A stretch of DNA of 19,454 bases. Origin: Zeimonas sp041678445 (GTDB lineage Bacteria; Pseudomonadota; Gammaproteobacteria; Burkholderiales; Burkholderiaceae_E). The stretch covers positions 1 to 19,454 of the forward strand of contig JBAYOD010000031.1 of NCBI GenBank assembly GCA_041678445.1, written 5' to 3'. The first letter of the stretch is position 1; each line of letters opens with the position of its first letter. Of this stretch, positions 6,878-13,407 are shown piece after piece. Position numbers and translations under genes: made by a program. The notes beneath the pieces are model-generated. The model was not told where the DNA came from. It did not search any database and was given only the letters and a program-made list of their open reading frames with translations.

Positions 6878-8023
6878 GTGACGAAATCCACCAAGAATTC
6901 TGTTGCATCGGCTGAGAAAACCGCGGCATCGCGTCGCAAGTTCTTCAAGGGCGCCGCCGCCGGCACTGCCGCGACGGCCACGATGGCCTTCCCGATGATC
7001 AGCCGCGCCCAGGGGCCGATCAACTTCCGTTTCCAGAGCACCTGGCCAACCGTCGACATCTTCCACGAGTTCGCGGTCGACTTCACCACCAAGGTCAACG
7101 ACATGGCCGGCGGTGACCTGAAGATCGAGATGCTGCCGGCCGGCGCCGTCGTGCCCGCCTTCGGCCTGCTCGACGCCGTCTCCAAGGGCACGCTCGACGG
7201 CGGCCATGGTGTGCTCGGCTACAACTACGGCAAGCAGAACGCGCTGGCGCTGTTCTCGTCCGGCCCGGCCTTCGGGATGGACGCCAACATGGTGCTGGCC
7301 TGGTACAAGTACGGCGGCGGTCGGGAACTGCTCGAGAAGCTCTACGCGTCGATTGGCGGCAACGTCGTGTCCTTCCTGAGCGGCCCGATGTCGACCCAGC
7401 CGCTGGGCTGGTTCAAGAAGCCGATCACCAAGAGCGACGATCTCAAGGGCGTGAAGTTCCGTACCAACGGCCTGTCGATCGACGTGTTCACCGCGATGGG
7501 TGCGGCGGTCAACGCCCTGCCGGGCGGCGAGATCGTGCCGGCGCTCGACCGCGGCCTGCTCGATGGCGCCGAGTTCAACAACCCGAGCTCCGACCGCCTG
7601 CTGGGCTTCCCCGACGTCTCCAAGATCTGCATGCTGCAGGGCTTCCACCAGTCGGCCGAAACCTTCGAGATCATCTTCAACAAGGACCGGTACAGCGGCC
7701 TGCCCCCGACCCTCAAGGCGATCATCTCGAACGCCGTCGAGGCCGCGTCGGCCGACATGTCCTGGAAGGCGCTCGACCGCTACTCGAAGGACTACATCAA
7801 CCTGCAGAACGATGGCGTGAAGTTCTACAAGACGCCCGACGCCATCCTGCGCGAGCAGCTGGTCATCTGGGATCGCATCGTCGCCCAGAAAGCCGAGACC
7901 AACCCGCTGTTCAAGGAAATCGAGGCGTCGCAGCGCGCGTTCGCAGCCCGGGTGATGGCCTTCGACATGGACTACAACAACAACCGGCGGATGGCTTACA
8001 ACCACTACTTCCGCAAGAGCTGA
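6878..8023 (+). CDS. TRAP transporter periplasmic binding protein, TakP/FcbT1-like (DctP family)
   Basis: This is the extracytoplasmic receptor of a sodium-dependent TRAP importer. With the GTG start at 6878 the product is 381 residues. A Tat signal is clear: SRRKFFK at 18-24, then an Ala/Gly-rich stretch and a likely cut after SRA (near residue 45), so export should be in folded form. The mature part shows the DctP-family pattern with VKFRTNG, where R195 is the expected carboxylate-binding arginine, and GGEIVPALDRGLLDGAEF. In TakP, which binds 2-oxoacids, the corresponding region has a similar shape, so the likely ligand is a 2-oxo acid or an aromatic/aliphatic carboxylate (inference). The next two genes encode the matching permeases. 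A strong hairpin directly after the stop may protect the 3' end and favour a high receptor-to-permease ratio. Confidence 0.93.
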   Translation: MTKSTKNSVASAEKTAASRRKFFKGAAAGTAATATMAFPMISRAQGPINFRFQSTWPTVDIFHEFAVDFTTKVNDMAGGDLKIEMLPAGAVVPAFGLLDAVSKGTLDGGHGVLGYNYGKQNALALFSSGPAFGMDANMVLAWYKYGGGRELLEKLYASIGGNVVSFLSGPMSTQPLGWFKKPITKSDDLKGVKFRTNGLSIDVFTAMGAAVNALPGGEIVPALDRGLLDGAEFNNPSSDRLLGFPDVSKICMLQGFHQSAETFEIIFNKDRYSGLPPTLKAIISNAVEAASADMSWKALDRYSKDYINLQNDGVKFYKTPDAILREQLVIWDRIVAQKAETNPLFKEIEASQRAFAARVMAFDMDYNNNRRMAYNHYFRKS

Positions 8024-8032
8024 GAAAGTCCC

Positions 8033-8063
8033 GCGGCGCGGGCTGCCAACGGCAGCCCGCCGC
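8033..8063 (+). terminator. Stem-loop between TRAP receptor and permease genes
   Basis: CGGGCTGCC (8039-8047), loop AAC, and GGCAGCCCG (8051-8059) form a perfect 9-bp stem. It extends to GCGG (8033-8036)/CCGC (8060-8063) with a 2-nt bulge. It starts 10 nt after the receptor stop codon. Such intercistronic hairpins commonly cause partial termination or mRNA stabilisation. No T-run is present. Confidence 0.6.
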
Positions 8064-8135
8064 CCCACCCCTCCTTCCGGATTTCGCGAGTGCTCGGTGC
8101 AATCACGGCATCGTGCGATGACTGTGTCGTCACCG

Positions 8136-8169
8136 ACCCTGCGCGCCCTCTCCCTTTCACTGGCAGGGT
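8136..8169 (+). promoter_or_regulatory. Inverted repeat that can mask the dctQ ribosome site
   Basis: ACCCTGC (8136-8142) is complementary to GCAGGGT (8163-8169). The right arm overlaps the ribosome-binding sequence AGGGTGAG (8165-8172) of the small permease gene, whose ATG is at 8179. Pairing would reduce permease translation relative to the receptor. The loop is 20 nt and the stem only 7 bp. Confidence 0.35.
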
Positions 8170-8178
8170 GAGCCCACC

Positions 8179-8808
8179 ATGCAACGTATTCTGGTCGCCA
8201 TCGACCGGTTCAATACGTGGATCGGCCAGCTCTTCGGCTGGTTCGTCCTGATATTGACGCTGTTCGTCTCCTACGAAGTCTTCTCGCGCTACGCCCTCGG
8301 CAACCCCCACGCCTGGTCCTTCGACTTCATGAACATGCTGTATGGCGGCCTGTTCATGATGGGAGGCGCCTACACGCTGGCCAAGAACGGCCATGTCCGC
8401 GGCGATGTCCTGTACGGCTTCTTCCCCGAGCGACTGCAGGCCAGCCTCGACCTGACACTGTATTTCGTGTTCTTCTTCCCGGGCGTGATCGCGATGTTCT
8501 GGGCCGGCTACTACTACGCGGCCGAGTCCTGGGCGATCAACGAACATTCGAACATCACGGCGGACGGACCGCCGATCTATCCGTTCAAGGCGATCATCCC
8601 GCTGGCCGGATTCTGCCTGCTGCTGCAGGGCGTCGTCGAAGTCATCCGATGCATCGACTGCCTGCGCTACGGCAAGTGGCCCGCCCGCAGCGAAGACGTC
8701 GAGGAAGTCGATCTCGACAAGCTCAAGCACATGGTCGACGTCAAGGATGAGGACATCGCCGGACTCGACGTCTATGTCACCGGCCAGGAACGGGGGCAGG
8801 CACGATGA
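8179..8808 (+). CDS. TRAP transporter small permease subunit (DctQ/FcbT2-like)
   Basis: This 209-residue inner-membrane protein is the small subunit of the TRAP transporter. Four hydrophobic segments are visible at about 14-35 (with the family motif VSYEVFSRYALGNP just after), 48-68, 89-110 and 133-155. WSFDFMNMLYGGLFMMGGAY and the nearby KNGHVRGDVLY are typical of the FcbT2-type group. The C-terminus (about 168-209) is a long acidic cytoplasmic tail rich in D/E (RSEDVEEVDLDKLKHM), longer than in many DctQ proteins. ATG 8179 is preceded by AGGGTGAG. The stop overlaps the ATG of the large permease gene as ATGA (8805-8808), so the two are translationally coupled. Confidence 0.93.
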   Translation: MQRILVAIDRFNTWIGQLFGWFVLILTLFVSYEVFSRYALGNPHAWSFDFMNMLYGGLFMMGGAYTLAKNGHVRGDVLYGFFPERLQASLDLTLYFVFFFPGVIAMFWAGYYYAAESWAINEHSNITADGPPIYPFKAIIPLAGFCLLLQGVVEVIRCIDCLRYGKWPARSEDVEEVDLDKLKHMVDVKDEDIAGLDVYVTGQERGQAR

Positions 8809-10718
8809 GAAAGGAGATCTGGTTCGGCCTGTCGATCCTGATTGCGGTCGTTCTCGCGATCGTGATCCTGATGCCGGCACCGGCCGACATGACCAACGGC
8901 CACTACGGGCTGCTGATGCTGGCCCTGATCGTGGTTGCCATCATGCTGGGCTTTCCGACCGCCTTCACGCTGATGGGAATGGGGGTGATGTTCACCCTGC
9001 TCGCCTATCGCAACATGGGCACGGAACTGGCCATCCAGCAGACGCTCGACCTGATGGTCCTGCGCACCTATGCGGTAATGACCAACGACGTGCTGATCGC
9101 CGTCCCGTTGTTCATCTTCATGGGCTATCTGGTCGAACGCGCCAACCTGATCCAGAGTCTGTTCCAGGGCATGCACCTGGCACTGGCCCGGGTGCCGGGT
9201 TCGCTGGCCGTCGCGACGATCGCCACCTGTGCGCTGTTCGCCACCGCCACCGGGATCGTCGGCGCCGTGGTCACGCTGATGGGGCTGCTCGCGCTGCCGG
9301 CCATGCTCAGGGCCGGCTACGGCGTGCAGCTGTCGGCCGGCGCGATCACGGCCGGCGGCTGCCTGGGGATCATGCTGCCGCCTTCGGTGCTGCTCATCCT
9401 GTACGGCGCGGTCGCCGGCGTCTCGGTCGTGAAGCTGTACGCAGGCGCCTTCTTCCCGGGACTGATGCTGGCCGTCATGTACATGCTGTACGTGATCGTG
9501 CTGGCCAAGCTCAAGCCCAGCGTCGCGCCGCCGCTGTCCGAGAAGGACCGGCAGGTTCCGCTGCCCCCCTTCGCGAAGACGCTCAAGGAAACCGTCGGCA
9601 ACCATGCCGTGCCGGCCATGCTGAACGCGCTCAAGGGGCGCCGCAACGCCGACGTCCCGACGGGCCGGCTGCTGGCCAATCTGTTCATCGCCTTCATTCC
9701 GGCCATCGTCTTCGCGCTGGCCTTCGGTGCCAGCTACCTGAAGGTCACCGCGCCGATCGTCGAAGTGGACTATGGCCTCGAGCAGATGGGCGGGTTCGGC
9801 AGCTTCGACGACGAGGAGGATCTCGGCGGACTGGCCGAACCCCCCGGGGCGGGCGGACTGGCCGAACCACCGGGTGCCGCCACCCTGCAGCCGCTCGGCG
9901 CCGGCACCAGCGAATCCGCCTCGTCGGCTGCGGAGCCCGAATCTGCTGCGGCGGAACCCGAACGCCGGCCTGCGCCGCTGGGCTTCTGGATCACTCTCGC
10001 GGTCGCTGCAGTCGCGTTGCTGATCTACTACACGATGCTGACCTTCGCGCGGCTGCAGATCTTCAAGATGCTGCTCAGCTCGTTCTTCCCGCTGACGCTG
10101 CTGATCCTCGCCGTGCTCGGCAGCATCGTCGTCGGGCTGTGCACACCGGCCGAGGCCGCAGCCCTCGGCGCCCTCGGCGGCATCCTGCTGGCCCTGGCCT
10201 ACCGGCGGCTGAACTATCCGATGGTGCGCGAGTCGGTCTACCTGGCCACCAAGACCAGCGCGATGGTGTGCTGGCTGTTCGTCGGCTCCAGCATCTTCTC
10301 GGCGGCGTTCGCCCTGCTGGGCGGGCAGGAGCTGATCAACAACTGGGTGCTGGGGATGGACCTCACTCCGGTGCAGTTCATGATCCTCGCGCAGGTGGTG
10401 ATCTTCCTGCTCGGCTGGCCGCTGGAGTGGACGGAGATCATCATCATCTTCATGCCGATCTTCCTGCCCCTGCTGTCGCACTTCCAGATCGACCCGCTGT
10501 TCTTCGGCCTGCTGGTGGCCCTGAACCTGCAGACGGCCTTCCTGTCGCCGCCGGTGGCGATGTCGGCCTTCTACCTGAAGGGCGTGTCGCCGCCGCACGT
10601 GACACTCAACCAGATCTTCCTGGGCATGATGCCGTTCATGGGGATCCAGATCATCGCGATCGTGATCCTCTACCTGTTCCCGGGCATCGGCCTCTGGCTG
10701 CCGAACGTGCTGTACTGA
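8805..10718 (+). CDS. TRAP transporter large permease subunit (DctM/FcbT3-like) with a large insertion
   Basis: This is the membrane subunit that carries the ion-coupled transport path. At 637 residues it is far above the roughly 425 of a standard DctM. The N-terminal half is regular (IMLGFPTAFTLMGMG at 46-60, TATGIVGAVVTLMG at 147-160, GGCLGIMLPPSVLLI at 184-198). The C-terminal half also is (GLCTPAEAAALGALGG at 444-459, AFLSPPVAMSAFYLKG at 578-593). Between them, at about 240-420, lies extra sequence: a basic/Pro linker, a hydrophobic span (290-310), an acidic Ala/Pro/Gly-rich stretch (320-392) with GGLAEPPGA repeated twice (341-358), and another hydrophobic span (393-412). The two halves are complete, so this is an insertion rather than a frameshift. 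Long forms occur in the FcbT3 group; the low-complexity part looks lineage-specific (inference). Confidence 0.93.
   Translation: MRKEIWFGLSILIAVVLAIVILMPAPADMTNGHYGLLMLALIVVAIMLGFPTAFTLMGMGVMFTLLAYRNMGTELAIQQTLDLMVLRTYAVMTNDVLIAVPLFIFMGYLVERANLIQSLFQGMHLALARVPGSLAVATIATCALFATATGIVGAVVTLMGLLALPAMLRAGYGVQLSAGAITAGGCLGIMLPPSVLLILYGAVAGVSVVKLYAGAFFPGLMLAVMYMLYVIVLAKLKPSVAPPLSEKDRQVPLPPFAKTLKETVGNHAVPAMLNALKGRRNADVPTGRLLANLFIAFIPAIVFALAFGASYLKVTAPIVEVDYGLEQMGGFGSFDDEEDLGGLAEPPGAGGLAEPPGAATLQPLGAGTSESASSAAEPESAAAEPERRPAPLGFWITLAVAAVALLIYYTMLTFARLQIFKMLLSSFFPLTLLILAVLGSIVVGLCTPAEAAALGALGGILLALAYRRLNYPMVRESVYLATKTSAMVCWLFVGSSIFSAAFALLGGQELINNWVLGMDLTPVQFMILAQVVIFLLGWPLEWTEIIIIFMPIFLPLLSHFQIDPLFFGLLVALNLQTAFLSPPVAMSAFYLKGVSPPHVTLNQIFLGMMPFMGIQIIAIVILYLFPGIGLWLPNVLY
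9825..9877 (+). repeat. Two-unit 27-bp direct repeat inside dctM
   Basis: Two 26-bp blocks (9825-9850 and 9852-9877) begin GGCGGACTGGCCGAACC and differ at two positions, with a period of 27 bp. In frame they encode GGLAEPPGA twice. The period keeps frame, so unit gain or loss would change loop length without disrupting the protein. Confidence 0.85.
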
Positions 10719-10733
10719 TCTGCTGATCCGCAC

Positions 10734-10771
10734 CGGCCGGTTCCGTCCGACATCGGACGGGGCCGACCGGT
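10734..10771 (+). terminator. Hairpin after the TRAP operon
   Basis: The core CCGTCCG (10743-10749), loop ACAT and CGGACGG (10754-10760) is a perfect stem. Flanking CCGGCCGGTT and GGCCGACCGG can extend it imperfectly. It lies 24 nt after the dctM stop. There is no clear T-run, so the terminator role is inferred from position and stem strength. Confidence 0.55.
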
Positions 10772-10772
10772 C

Positions 10773-10811
10773 TGCGGTGCGGTGCGGTGCGGTGCGGTGC
10801 GGTGCGGTGCG
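10773..10811 (+). repeat. Pentanucleotide tandem repeat (TGCGG), 7.8 units
   Basis: Seven full TGCGG units (10773-10807) plus TGCG (10808-10811) are perfect and uninterrupted. The tract lies immediately upstream of a -10-like TATGAT (10816-10821) for the Dabb gene, so it occupies the spacer and -35 region. It is the only microsatellite of this purity I saw in the window. Confidence 0.95.
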
Positions 10812-10815
10812 CAGG

Positions 10816-10841
10816 TATGATTCTTCCTTTCACAAGAATCA
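10816..10841 (+). promoter_or_regulatory. Candidate -10 element overlapping an 8-bp dyad
   Basis: TATGAT (10816-10821) resembles a -10 box. It overlaps the left arm of a perfect inverted repeat, TGATTCTT (10818-10825) and AAGAATCA (10834-10841), separated by 8 nt. A repressor site or a leader hairpin for the Dabb gene is possible. The -35 position falls in the TGCGG tract and has no good match. Confidence 0.45.
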
Positions 10842-10889
10842 ACCCTGCCGCACGATCTTCTCCTCGTGCGCGACGACAGCGAGTGCCTC

Positions 10890-11192
10890 ATGTTCTATCA
10901 CACCGTCCTGCTCGACCTGCGCGACCCCAGCCCCGAATTCATCGAGCAACTGAACGACTACGCGGCCCGCATGCAGGCCGAACTCCCGTATGTGCGCGAC
11001 TACTACTTCGGCCCCAACCTCGCGTCGCGCGCCGCCCAGTTCAAGTGGACGGTGGTCGCCACCTTCGACAGCGAGGCCGACCATGAGCGCTACCAGGTCT
11101 CCGACATCCATCAGCAGATGAAGGCTTTCCTGACCCCGCAGATCGCCGAGATCGTGGTCAGCGACGTCGAGACCCGCCAGCCGGGAGCCTGA
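10890..11192 (+). CDS. Dabb (stress-responsive A/B barrel) family protein
   Basis: This 100-residue protein fits the Dabb dimeric alpha-beta barrel fold: a first strand MFYHTVLLDLRD, a helix (EFIEQLNDYAARMQ), a second strand DYYFGPNLASR, a third strand TVVATFDSEADHERYQVSD, and a C-terminal HQQMKAFL helix and strand (IAEIVVSDVE). The function of most members is unknown; some bind small hydrophobic molecules or act as cyclases. ATG 10890 fits the domain start. An in-frame GTG at 10866 would add eight residues (MRDDSECL) with no homology value that I can see. Upstream are the TGCGG repeat and an operator-like dyad. It follows the TRAP operon in the same direction but is separated from it by a hairpin. 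Confidence 0.85.
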   Translation: MFYHTVLLDLRDPSPEFIEQLNDYAARMQAELPYVRDYYFGPNLASRAAQFKWTVVATFDSEADHERYQVSDIHQQMKAFLTPQIAEIVVSDVETRQPGA

Positions 11193-11234
11193 TCGCCCGC
11201 CGGGCAATCCATCGGTGCCGGCCTGGCCATGGTG

Positions 11235-11258
11235 CCGGCCTGACAGCGTCCCGGCCGG
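11235..11258. terminator. Hairpin between convergent Dabb gene and rsmB
   Basis: CCGGCC (11235-11240) and GGCCGG (11253-11258) can pair across 12 nt. Just upstream GGTGCCGGCCTG occurs twice as a direct repeat (11214-11225 and 11231-11242). The position between two stop codons suits a terminator, but no T-run is present. Confidence 0.3.
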
Positions 11259-11266
11259 AAGTCCGC

Positions 11267-12556
11267 TCAGCGCCGTCGCCAGCGTGCGGCGAAAAAACCG
11301 TCGACACCGTCGCGGTGCGGATAGAGCCGCAGGAAACCGTCGGCGTCGCCCAAACCGGGCAGGATGCCGCCGGCATGCTCGCGCTCGAATTCCGGATGGG
11401 TCGATTCGAAATCCAGGGCCTGCGCCTCATTCTCGTCGTCGAGCAGGCTGCAGGTGGCGTAGACGAGAACCCCGCCCGGTTTGACCAGGCGCGCTGCGGC
11501 CGCAAGGATGGCGCGCTGCTCGCCAGGCAGCGCGTCGAGCCGGCCTGCGTCGAGCCGCCACTTCAGTTCGGGATTGCGCCGCAGCGTGCCGGTGCCGCTG
11601 CAAGGCGCGTCGACCAGCACCGCGTCGGCACGTCCGGCCAGGCGCTCGAGCCGGCGATCCTGCTCGCCATCGATGACCATCGGCTGCACGTTGCCCGCCC
11701 CGGCACGCTGCAGGCGCGGACGCAGGCGCTGCAGCCGCGCGGCCGAGACATCGCAGGCGAAGACCTGCCCGGTCGCGCGCATCGCCGCGGCCAGGGCCAG
11801 CGACTTGCCGCCGGCGCCGGCACAGAAATCGACAACGACCTGGCCGCGCCGGGCGCCGACCAGAGCCGCCAGCAACTGGCTGCCAGCGTCCTGGACCTCG
11901 ACCCAACCCTGCTCGAAGGCGCGACTGGTCTCGATCGACGGCTTGCCCTGCACCCGCAGCGCCTGCGGCGCAATCGCCAGCGGCACCGTCTCGATACCGT
12001 CGGCGGCGAGCAGCACCCGGGCCTTGTCGCGATCGGTGCGGGCCACGTTGACCCGCAGGTCGAGCGGCGCCGGTTCGAGCAGCGCCGCGGCCAGCGCCTC
12101 GGCATCGGGGCGAGCGCGCAGGGCCTCGGCCAGCCAGTCGGGCAGGCTGTAGCGGACCGCGAAGTCGAACTGCGCCGGATCCGCGTCGCGGGCCTGCATC
12201 AACCAGTCCGGCAAGGGTTCGCCGGGTGACACCCCCGGCACCGGCAGGCCGCGACGGATCCGCGAAACGGCCAGCAACCGGACGGCAACCGGCCCGTCAC
12301 CCTCCTCGGCAAGCCGTTCATGGAAGCGGCGATTGCGCAGCACATCGAAGACGCTGTCCGCAGCCGCCGCGCGATCGCGCCGACCCATCTTCGGCTGGCT
12401 GCGAAAGAAGGCGCGCAGCGCGCCGTCGGCCGGCTGCGTGAACGCAAGCACCGACTCGAGCGCACGGGCTGCAATCGATACGGGCAGACCGGCCGCCTCC
12501 TTGCGCCGGCCTGCCGCTACATCGCGCCGGCGGGATGTCTCGTCATATCCGCTCAT
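11267..12556 (-). CDS. rsmB: 16S rRNA (cytosine-967 C5)-methyltransferase
   Basis: RsmB (Sun/Fmu) methylates C967 of 16S rRNA using SAM. The 429-residue product has an N-terminal NusB-like RNA-binding domain (about 25-160: SIAARALESVLAF, then DRAAAADSVFDVLRNRR). The Rossmann methyltransferase domain has SAM motif I VVDFCAGAGGKS (241-252), motif IV DAPCSGTGTLRRNPE (316-330, C319) and motif VI YATCSLLDDENE (366-377) with the presumed nucleophile C369. The length matches the E. coli enzyme (429). I chose the ATG at 12556 because it overlaps the purN stop as ATGA and because the GTG at 12568 adds only four residues inside purN. The gene is second in a purN-rsmB pair and converges on the Dabb gene. 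Confidence 0.96.
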   Translation of the reverse strand: MSGYDETSRRRDVAAGRRKEAAGLPVSIAARALESVLAFTQPADGALRAFFRSQPKMGRRDRAAAADSVFDVLRNRRFHERLAEEGDGPVAVRLLAVSRIRRGLPVPGVSPGEPLPDWLMQARDADPAQFDFAVRYSLPDWLAEALRARPDAEALAAALLEPAPLDLRVNVARTDRDKARVLLAADGIETVPLAIAPQALRVQGKPSIETSRAFEQGWVEVQDAGSQLLAALVGARRGQVVVDFCAGAGGKSLALAAAMRATGQVFACDVSAARLQRLRPRLQRAGAGNVQPMVIDGEQDRRLERLAGRADAVLVDAPCSGTGTLRRNPELKWRLDAGRLDALPGEQRAILAAAARLVKPGGVLVYATCSLLDDENEAQALDFESTHPEFEREHAGGILPGLGDADGFLRLYPHRDGVDGFFAARWRRR

Positions 12557-13239
12557 TGCCCGACCCACAGCAGGCGCGACTCACCGTTCTGCCGGCCGGT
12601 GGCCCCGCCACCGGGCGCCGGCACCGCCGGCACCGCCGGCAGCAGCCGGACCTGCCCGCCTTCGAGCTGCAAGCGCCCCTCGACGAACCAGCGTACCGCC
12701 ATCGGATACAGCCGGTGCTCGGCAGCCAGTACCCGGGCGGCGAGCGCCGCCTCGTCCTCGCCGTCGCGAACGGCCAGCGCAGCCTGGGCAACGATGGGTC
12801 CGGCGTCGAGCTCGGTGTCGACGAAGTGGACCGTCGCCCCATGCACCCTGACGCCGGCGGCCAGCGCCCGACGGTGCGTGGCCATGCCCGGGAAGGCCGG
12901 CAACAGCGACGGGTGGATGTTCAGCATCCGCCCCGCATGACGACGCACGAAGCCGTCGGTCAGGATCCGCATGAAGCCGGCCAGCACGATCAGGTCGGGT
13001 TGCCAGCGATCGATCTCGCCGGCCAGGGCCGCGTCGAACGCCGTCCGGTCGGCATGGGCCCGGTGGTCGACCAGCCTGACCGGCAGACCCAGCGCCGCCG
13101 CCTGCTGCAGCCCGTCGGCTTCGGCGCGATCGCCGATCACCGCAACGATCCGCGCCGGCCACGCTTCGGCTGTACAGGCCTGCGCAATGGCGAGCATGTT
13201 CGAGCCCCGCCCGGAGATCAGGATGACGATTTTTCTCAT
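12553..13239 (-). CDS. purN: Phosphoribosylglycinamide formyltransferase
   Basis: PurN transfers a formyl group from 10-formyl-THF to GAR in de novo purine synthesis. The 228-residue product starts MRKIVILISGRGSNM, which carries the phosphate-binding SGRGSN. It contains the catalytic N107 and H109 in NIHPSLLPAFPG and D145 in HFVDTELDAGPIVAQ. AGFMRILT (87-94) is also family-typical. About 30 residues beyond the usual end (197-228, with AVPAVPAPGGG) form a low-complexity tail encoded partly by a 9-bp tandem repeat. The E. coli enzyme is 212 residues. The gene is translationally coupled to rsmB (ATGA overlap at 12553-12556) and divergent from ribF. Confidence 0.97.
   Translation of the reverse strand: MRKIVILISGRGSNMLAIAQACTAEAWPARIVAVIGDRAEADGLQQAAALGLPVRLVDHRAHADRTAFDAALAGEIDRWQPDLIVLAGFMRILTDGFVRRHAGRMLNIHPSLLPAFPGMATHRRALAAGVRVHGATVHFVDTELDAGPIVAQAALAVRDGEDEAALAARVLAAEHRLYPMAVRWFVEGRLQLEGGQVRLLPAVPAVPAPGGGATGRQNGESRLLWVGQ
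12617..12643. repeat. Three-unit 9-bp repeat in the purN tail
   Basis: GCCGGCACC (12617-12625), an identical unit (12626-12634) and GCCGGCAGC (12635-12643) are tandem. On the minus strand they encode the Ala-Val-Pro type repeats in the PurN C-terminal extension. The 9-bp period keeps the reading frame. Confidence 0.8.
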
Positions 13240-13343
13240 CGCGGAATTCTAGAAGCTTGCCGGCGGATGGCAAGGGCGGCTGCGCCACGGGTTGGCGGAT
13301 TTATTGCACCCACCTGTTGCATCCAGCTAGCCGGAGCGATCGT

Positions 13344-13368
13344 CAAAACCTTATAATTCAAGGTTTTG
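13344..13368 (+). promoter_or_regulatory. Perfect 9-bp dyad enclosing a -10 box upstream of ribF
   Basis: CAAAACCTT (13344-13352) and AAGGTTTTG (13360-13368) are perfect inverted arms around ATAATTC. The -10 consensus TATAAT lies at 13352-13357, centred in the dyad. The expected -35 position (about 13329-13334) has no good match, which suggests an activator or a repressor that binds over the -10. The resulting leader to ribF would be about 45 nt. Confidence 0.6.
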
Positions 13369-13407
13369 CACGACCGCGTGCCGCAGGCCTTCTTGCCGCC
13401 CACCCCG

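Noticed and set aside
8805..10718. dctM as a gene fusion or frameshifted pair
   Set aside because: One continuous frame carries both complete DctM halves in order; the extra length is internal and bounded by hydrophobic spans.
8772..10733. A 653-codon open frame on the minus strand opposite dctM
   Set aside because: The translation is a Gln/Asp/Arg/His-rich low-complexity product, typical of the antisense frame of GC-rich membrane protein genes. DctM on the plus strand is clearly real.
12557..12568. GTG start for rsmB at 12568
   Set aside because: ATG 12556 gives an ATGA overlap with the purN stop and the normal protein length; the GTG adds only four residues.
13366..13407. A TTG start for ribF at 13366, and an FMN riboswitch in the leader
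   Set aside because: The TTG lies within the promoter dyad and the normal N-terminus starts at ATG 13408. The leader of about 45 nt is too short for an FMN riboswitch.
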